DNA from: an uncultured Oceanobacillus sp.
Lineage (GTDB): Bacteria; Bacillota; Bacilli; Bacillales; Amphibacillaceae
DNA: 8,265 bases
Direction: 5' to 3'
NCBI GenBank assembly: GCA_938004015.1
Contig: CALKWU010000137.1
Coordinates: 1 to 8,265 of the forward strand
The notes below the pieces were generated by a model that saw only the letters and a program-made list of their open reading frames with translations, searched no databases and was not told the DNA's origin. Position numbers and translations under genes: made by a program. Of the stretch, positions 5,659-8,265 are shown one piece after another; the stretch's first letter is position 1, and every line of letters starts with the position of its first letter.

Positions 5659-7455
5659 TCAATCCTGATATTTTTCCATAAATTCCAGCATTTTTTTATA
5701 TACTTTGATTTCATTTTCTTTTTTGGAAAAGCCATGGCCTTCATCTTCCAACACCATATATTCCACTTTTCTGCCTTTTTCCCGCAACTTGGCGACAATT
5801 TGATCCGATTCCGCCTTCACGACGCGGGGATCCTTTGCCCCTTGAATGACGAGCATCGGTTTTGTCATATGATCCAAGTAAGTGACAGGCGAATCTTTGA
5901 TGAATCTTTCCTTATCCCTCACTGGATCTCCTACCCAGCGATCCATCATCGGCTTCCAGTGAGGCGGGACGGATTCCACAAAAGTGAACAAATCAGAAGG
6001 ACCAAAAATATCGATGACTGCGCGGAAATATTCCGGATGACGCCCATGCAACAACAACGCCATATAACCGCCGTAACTTCCTCCGACAAGGAACAATCTA
6101 TCCCGGTCTGTAATCCCATTTTCAAACAACCATTCAATTCCGGCCACATTATCCAACCGTGGTCCCTCTCCCCAATCCCGCTCGACAAGTTTTACGAAAT
6201 GGGAACCATAGCCGGTACTGCCTCGGAAGTTCGGAGCAAAAATGGTGTAACCTCGGTTCAGGAACACTTGGAACATCGAACGGAAAAACTTCCGCTCTGC
6301 CGCCTGTGGACCTCCGTGCGGCCAAAAAATCGTATAGCCATTATCGTTTTCCGGTTTCGCTCTGAACAATAAGGCTTCAATTTCCATATCATCAAAAGAC
6401 TTATAAGTGACCACTTCCGGTTCAACCATGTCTTCTTCTTTCACACCGAGCACCCGGTTGTTTGTCAGTTGTGTCCACTCTTTGCCGTCTTCACTTTTAT
6501 AAATGTTGAATGGTACGGTGGCGGAACGACCTAGAATGTACAAATTCCCCGCCTCTGAAACAACCAGCTGATCGATGACATCTACCGGTGCCGTTAACTT
6601 TTCAGTTTCCAATGACGCAGGATCCAAACGGTAAAGATGGTCGACGACACCCTTTTCCGTCGTCAAGTAAAATACTTTGTTTTTCTTATCCCATTTGAGA
6701 TTCGTTACACTTTCTTTTTCTATCTCGATTACCTTTGAAAACTGTTTTTCTTTTAGATCAAACTTCGCAACATAACTGTAATTGCTTTCATAGTCTGTCA
6801 TAAAATAAATCGTATCATTATCCGTAAATACCGGCGATCTTGCGACATGGATTTGGTCCGGATCCGGCACGAGATAATGGGTATCATCGCCAATTTTTAC
6901 AAAAGATTTCATATATGTGTTGGCAAATGCTTGAATAAATACAAAGGCTTTTTCATCAGGTGAAACCGCTACTAGTTGAGTCGGACCGGTTTCTCCTTCA
7001 TGGATCAGTTCATCCGTACCATCTTGCAAATTCCGTACGCGGGAGTTCAAAAAGTTCGGGTTATCTTTGGATGTGATATAGTAGAGACGGTTTCCATCCT
7101 CACTTAACCAGGAATAATAAAACTTCTCTTCCGGCTCTCCAGTGACAAGTGGTTGTGGCAAGCCTCCATCATAAGGAATTGCATAAATTTGATAGTTTTC
7201 ATCACCATCTTTATCGTAGCCAGCAATGACGTAACGTTTCTCCGGATCGATGGCGGTAAAACCGATTGATTCATCTTTATGGGCAAATAAATATGGATAG
7301 GTGTCCGGTAAATCCATCGCCCATAGATTCACTTTTCCATTCAAATTGGTGCTGAAAATCAAGCGCTTTTCATCTTGGCTCACTTCAAAGCTATCGATAA
7401 AATACGTTCTGAAAAATTGTTCCACGGTTGGTTTCGGAAATTCAATCATGTCCAA
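5659..7455 (-). CDS. S9 family serine peptidase (prolyl oligopeptidase / acylaminoacyl-peptidase type)
   Basis: A 598-residue alpha/beta-hydrolase peptidase with an N-terminal beta-propeller. The family cleaves short peptides or removes N-terminal acyl-amino acids or dipeptides; no signal peptide is seen, so it should act in the cytoplasm. Residues 1 to about 340 hold propeller-like repeats (for example SQDEKRLIFSTNLNG, SPDEKAFVFIQ). The C-terminal catalytic domain shows the oxyanion-region FWPHGGP, FRGSTGYG, the nucleophile elbow GGSYGGYMA with Ser460, GAKDPRV with Asp542 and EGHGF with His574, so the triad is complete. The start is either TTG at 7455 (AAGGAG 6 nt before) or ATG at 7449 (GAGGGG 7 nt before); the difference is two residues. 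It is monocistronic between two terminators. The precise substrate cannot be read from the sequence, and the gene has no evident tie to the corrinoid operon. Confidence 0.93.
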   Translation of the reverse strand: MDMIEFPKPTVEQFFRTYFIDSFEVSQDEKRLIFSTNLNGKVNLWAMDLPDTYPYLFAHKDESIGFTAIDPEKRYVIAGYDKDGDENYQIYAIPYDGGLPQPLVTGEPEEKFYYSWLSEDGNRLYYITSKDNPNFLNSRVRNLQDGTDELIHEGETGPTQLVAVSPDEKAFVFIQAFANTYMKSFVKIGDDTHYLVPDPDQIHVARSPVFTDNDTIYFMTDYESNYSYVAKFDLKEKQFSKVIEIEKESVTNLKWDKKNKVFYLTTEKGVVDHLYRLDPASLETEKLTAPVDVIDQLVVSEAGNLYILGRSATVPFNIYKSEDGKEWTQLTNNRVLGVKEEDMVEPEVVTYKSFDDMEIEALLFRAKPENDNGYTIFWPHGGPQAAERKFFRSMFQVFLNRGYTIFAPNFRGSTGYGSHFVKLVERDWGEGPRLDNVAGIEWLFENGITDRDRLFLVGGSYGGYMALLLHGRHPEYFRAVIDIFGPSDLFTFVESVPPHWKPMMDRWVGDPVRDKERFIKDSPVTYLDHMTKPMLVIQGAKDPRVVKAESDQIVAKLREKGRKVEYMVLEDEGHGFSKKENEIKVYKKMLEFMEKYQD

Positions 7456-7595
7456 TCCCCTCTCCTTATGTATTGATTTGTCTTACAATTGTTAATTTAA
7501 TCATACAATATGGAAGGACTTTTTAGAACAGTCCAAATAAGGATAACACCTCAGACTTTAGACGGAAAATGGAAAATGAAAAAAGTGATATAAGA
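7456..7595 (-). promoter_or_regulatory. Intergenic stretch with weak promoter signals for the S9 peptidase
   Basis: Between the glmM terminator and the peptidase start. The best -10 candidate on the minus strand is TATGAT at 7505-7500, about 45 nt before the start codon, but no good -35 sits 17 nt upstream. A short inverted repeat GGACT / AGTCC (7516-7520 with 7530-7534) lies where a -35 would be and might be an operator or chance. No coding sequence or conserved RNA was seen. A promoter must exist because the upstream gene is terminated, but its exact place is uncertain. Confidence 0.3.
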
Positions 7596-7639
7596 AAAAG
7601 TGAGCTAAGTCATTACAAAAGTTGACTTTACTCACTTTT
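7596..7639 (-). terminator. Long hairpin terminator after glmM
   Basis: Two 17-base arms (AAAAGTGAGCTAAGTCA at 7596-7612 and TGACTTTACTCACTTTT at 7623-7639) pair with only two internal mismatches around a 10-nt loop. On the minus strand the stem ends in a CACTTTTTC U-tract, 15 nt past the glmM stop. The other strand also ends in a T-rich run, so it could work in both directions. Confidence 0.88.
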
Positions 7640-7653
7640 CACTTTCTTAATGA

Positions 7654-8265
7654 TTATTCCAAACCGAATTCGTCTTTAATCTTTTGGACGATGCGGTCGG
7701 TGTATTTATGACACTCTTCTTCTGTTTTCGCTTCCACCATCACGCGAATAAGTGGTTCTGTTCCAGATGGTCGGACGAGCACACGACCTTCATCAGCCAA
7801 TTCTTCCTGCACCGCTTCGATTTCTTTTTGAACGGCAGGGTTGTCCATTACACCGTTTTTATCCGTAACGTCGATGTTTTTCAACACTTGTGGAAAAATT
7901 TTCATTTCCCCAGCAAGTTCAGATAAAGGCTTTCCTGTTTCTTTCATGACGTTCACCAATTGCAGTGCCGACAGCATCCCGTCTCCGGTCGTGATGAAAT
8001 CGAGGAAAATGATGTGACCGGATTGTTCGCCACCGAGATTATAACCGCCTTCTCGCATTTTTTCCATGACATAACGGTCACCGACGGCCGTCGTTTCACT
8101 TTTCAACCCTTGTTCTTCCAAGGCCTTGTAGAATCCGAAATTACTCATGACCGTAGAAACGACAGTGTCATCACGCAGCATTCCTTTTTCCTTCAAATAC
8201 TTCCCACAAATATATAAGATTTGGTCTCCATTTACGATATTTCCTTTTTCATCAATCGCAATCAA
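7654..8265 (-). CDS. glmM: Phosphoglucosamine mutase, C-terminal part (N-terminus outside the window)
   Basis: Interconverts glucosamine-6-phosphate and glucosamine-1-phosphate, the step before UDP-GlcNAc and so for peptidoglycan synthesis; cytoplasmic. The 203 residues in the window are the C-terminal half of a protein usually about 450 long. The frame is open at the right edge, so the TTG at the edge is an internal codon. Seen: the sugar-binding GEQSGH loop near residue 78 of the fragment, TTGDG about a dozen residues later, and the C-terminal phosphate-binding RPSGTEPLIRVMVEA. These, together with the order and short C-terminal domain, fit GlmM better than other phosphohexomutases. In Bacillus glmM is commonly followed by glmS with its ribozyme; here a terminator and an S9 peptidase follow instead. 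The phosphoserine site lies outside the window. Confidence 0.93.
   Translation of the reverse strand: MIAIDEKGNIVNGDQILYICGKYLKEKGMLRDDTVVSTVMSNFGFYKALEEQGLKSETTAVGDRYVMEKMREGGYNLGGEQSGHIIFLDFITTGDGMLSALQLVNVMKETGKPLSELAGEMKIFPQVLKNIDVTDKNGVMDNPAVQKEIEAVQEELADEGRVLVRPSGTEPLIRVMVEAKTEEECHKYTDRIVQKIKDEFGLE

Noticed and set aside
5102..5668. Plus-strand open frame of 188 codons across the btuF start, leader and riboswitch
   Set aside because: It runs antisense through a well-supported riboswitch and terminator, and its product resembles no known protein; it is a chance frame.
7456..7653. glmS ribozyme downstream of glmM
   Set aside because: No ribozyme core is recognisable and the next gene is an S9 peptidase, not glmS.

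Overview
The window reads as chromosomal DNA of a low-to-moderate GC Gram-positive bacterium of the Bacillales (Bacillaceae or Planococcaceae type). Reasons: strong AGGAGG-type ribosome binding sites, frequent GTG and TTG starts, sigma-A-like promoters, U-tract terminators, a lipoprotein solute-binding protein instead of a periplasmic one, and a glmM product of Firmicutes type. All six protein genes lie on the minus strand, so transcription runs from right to left. Both ends of the window cut a gene.

Layout from right (upstream) to left (downstream): (1) 8265-7654, the C-terminal half of glmM (phosphoglucosamine mutase), closed by a long hairpin terminator at 7596-7639. (2) 7455-5659, a monocistronic S9-family serine peptidase, closed by a strong terminator at 5602-5639. 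(3) 5565-5212, a promoter, a cobalamin (AdoCbl) riboswitch and an intrinsic terminator forming the leader of the next operon. (4) 5211-1122, a tightly overlapping four-gene cobamide uptake and salvage operon: btuF (lipoprotein binding protein), btuC (permease), a btuD-cbiZ fusion (transport ATPase joined to adenosylcobinamide amidohydrolase) and a PduO-type ATP:cob(I)alamin adenosyltransferase. It ends in a palindrome/terminator at 1029-1051. (5) 939-1, a separate promoter and a stand-alone, somewhat divergent trpB-like gene starting at TTG, cut by the left edge.

The operon forms one pathway in one transcript. BtuF captures cobamides or cobinamide outside the membrane, BtuC with the ATPase half of the fusion imports them, the adenosyltransferase adds the upper ligand, and CbiZ removes the aminopropanol side to give adenosylcobyric acid, so that the lower loop can be rebuilt (corrinoid remodelling). 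High AdoCbl would close the operon through the riboswitch terminator. The parts are known families. The most notable points are the physical fusion of importer ATPase and remodelling hydrolase, the chain of 8/1/8-nt gene overlaps, and the unusual features of the orphan TrpB. I found no mobile element, CRISPR array, tRNA or rRNA, and no convincing wholly new system.
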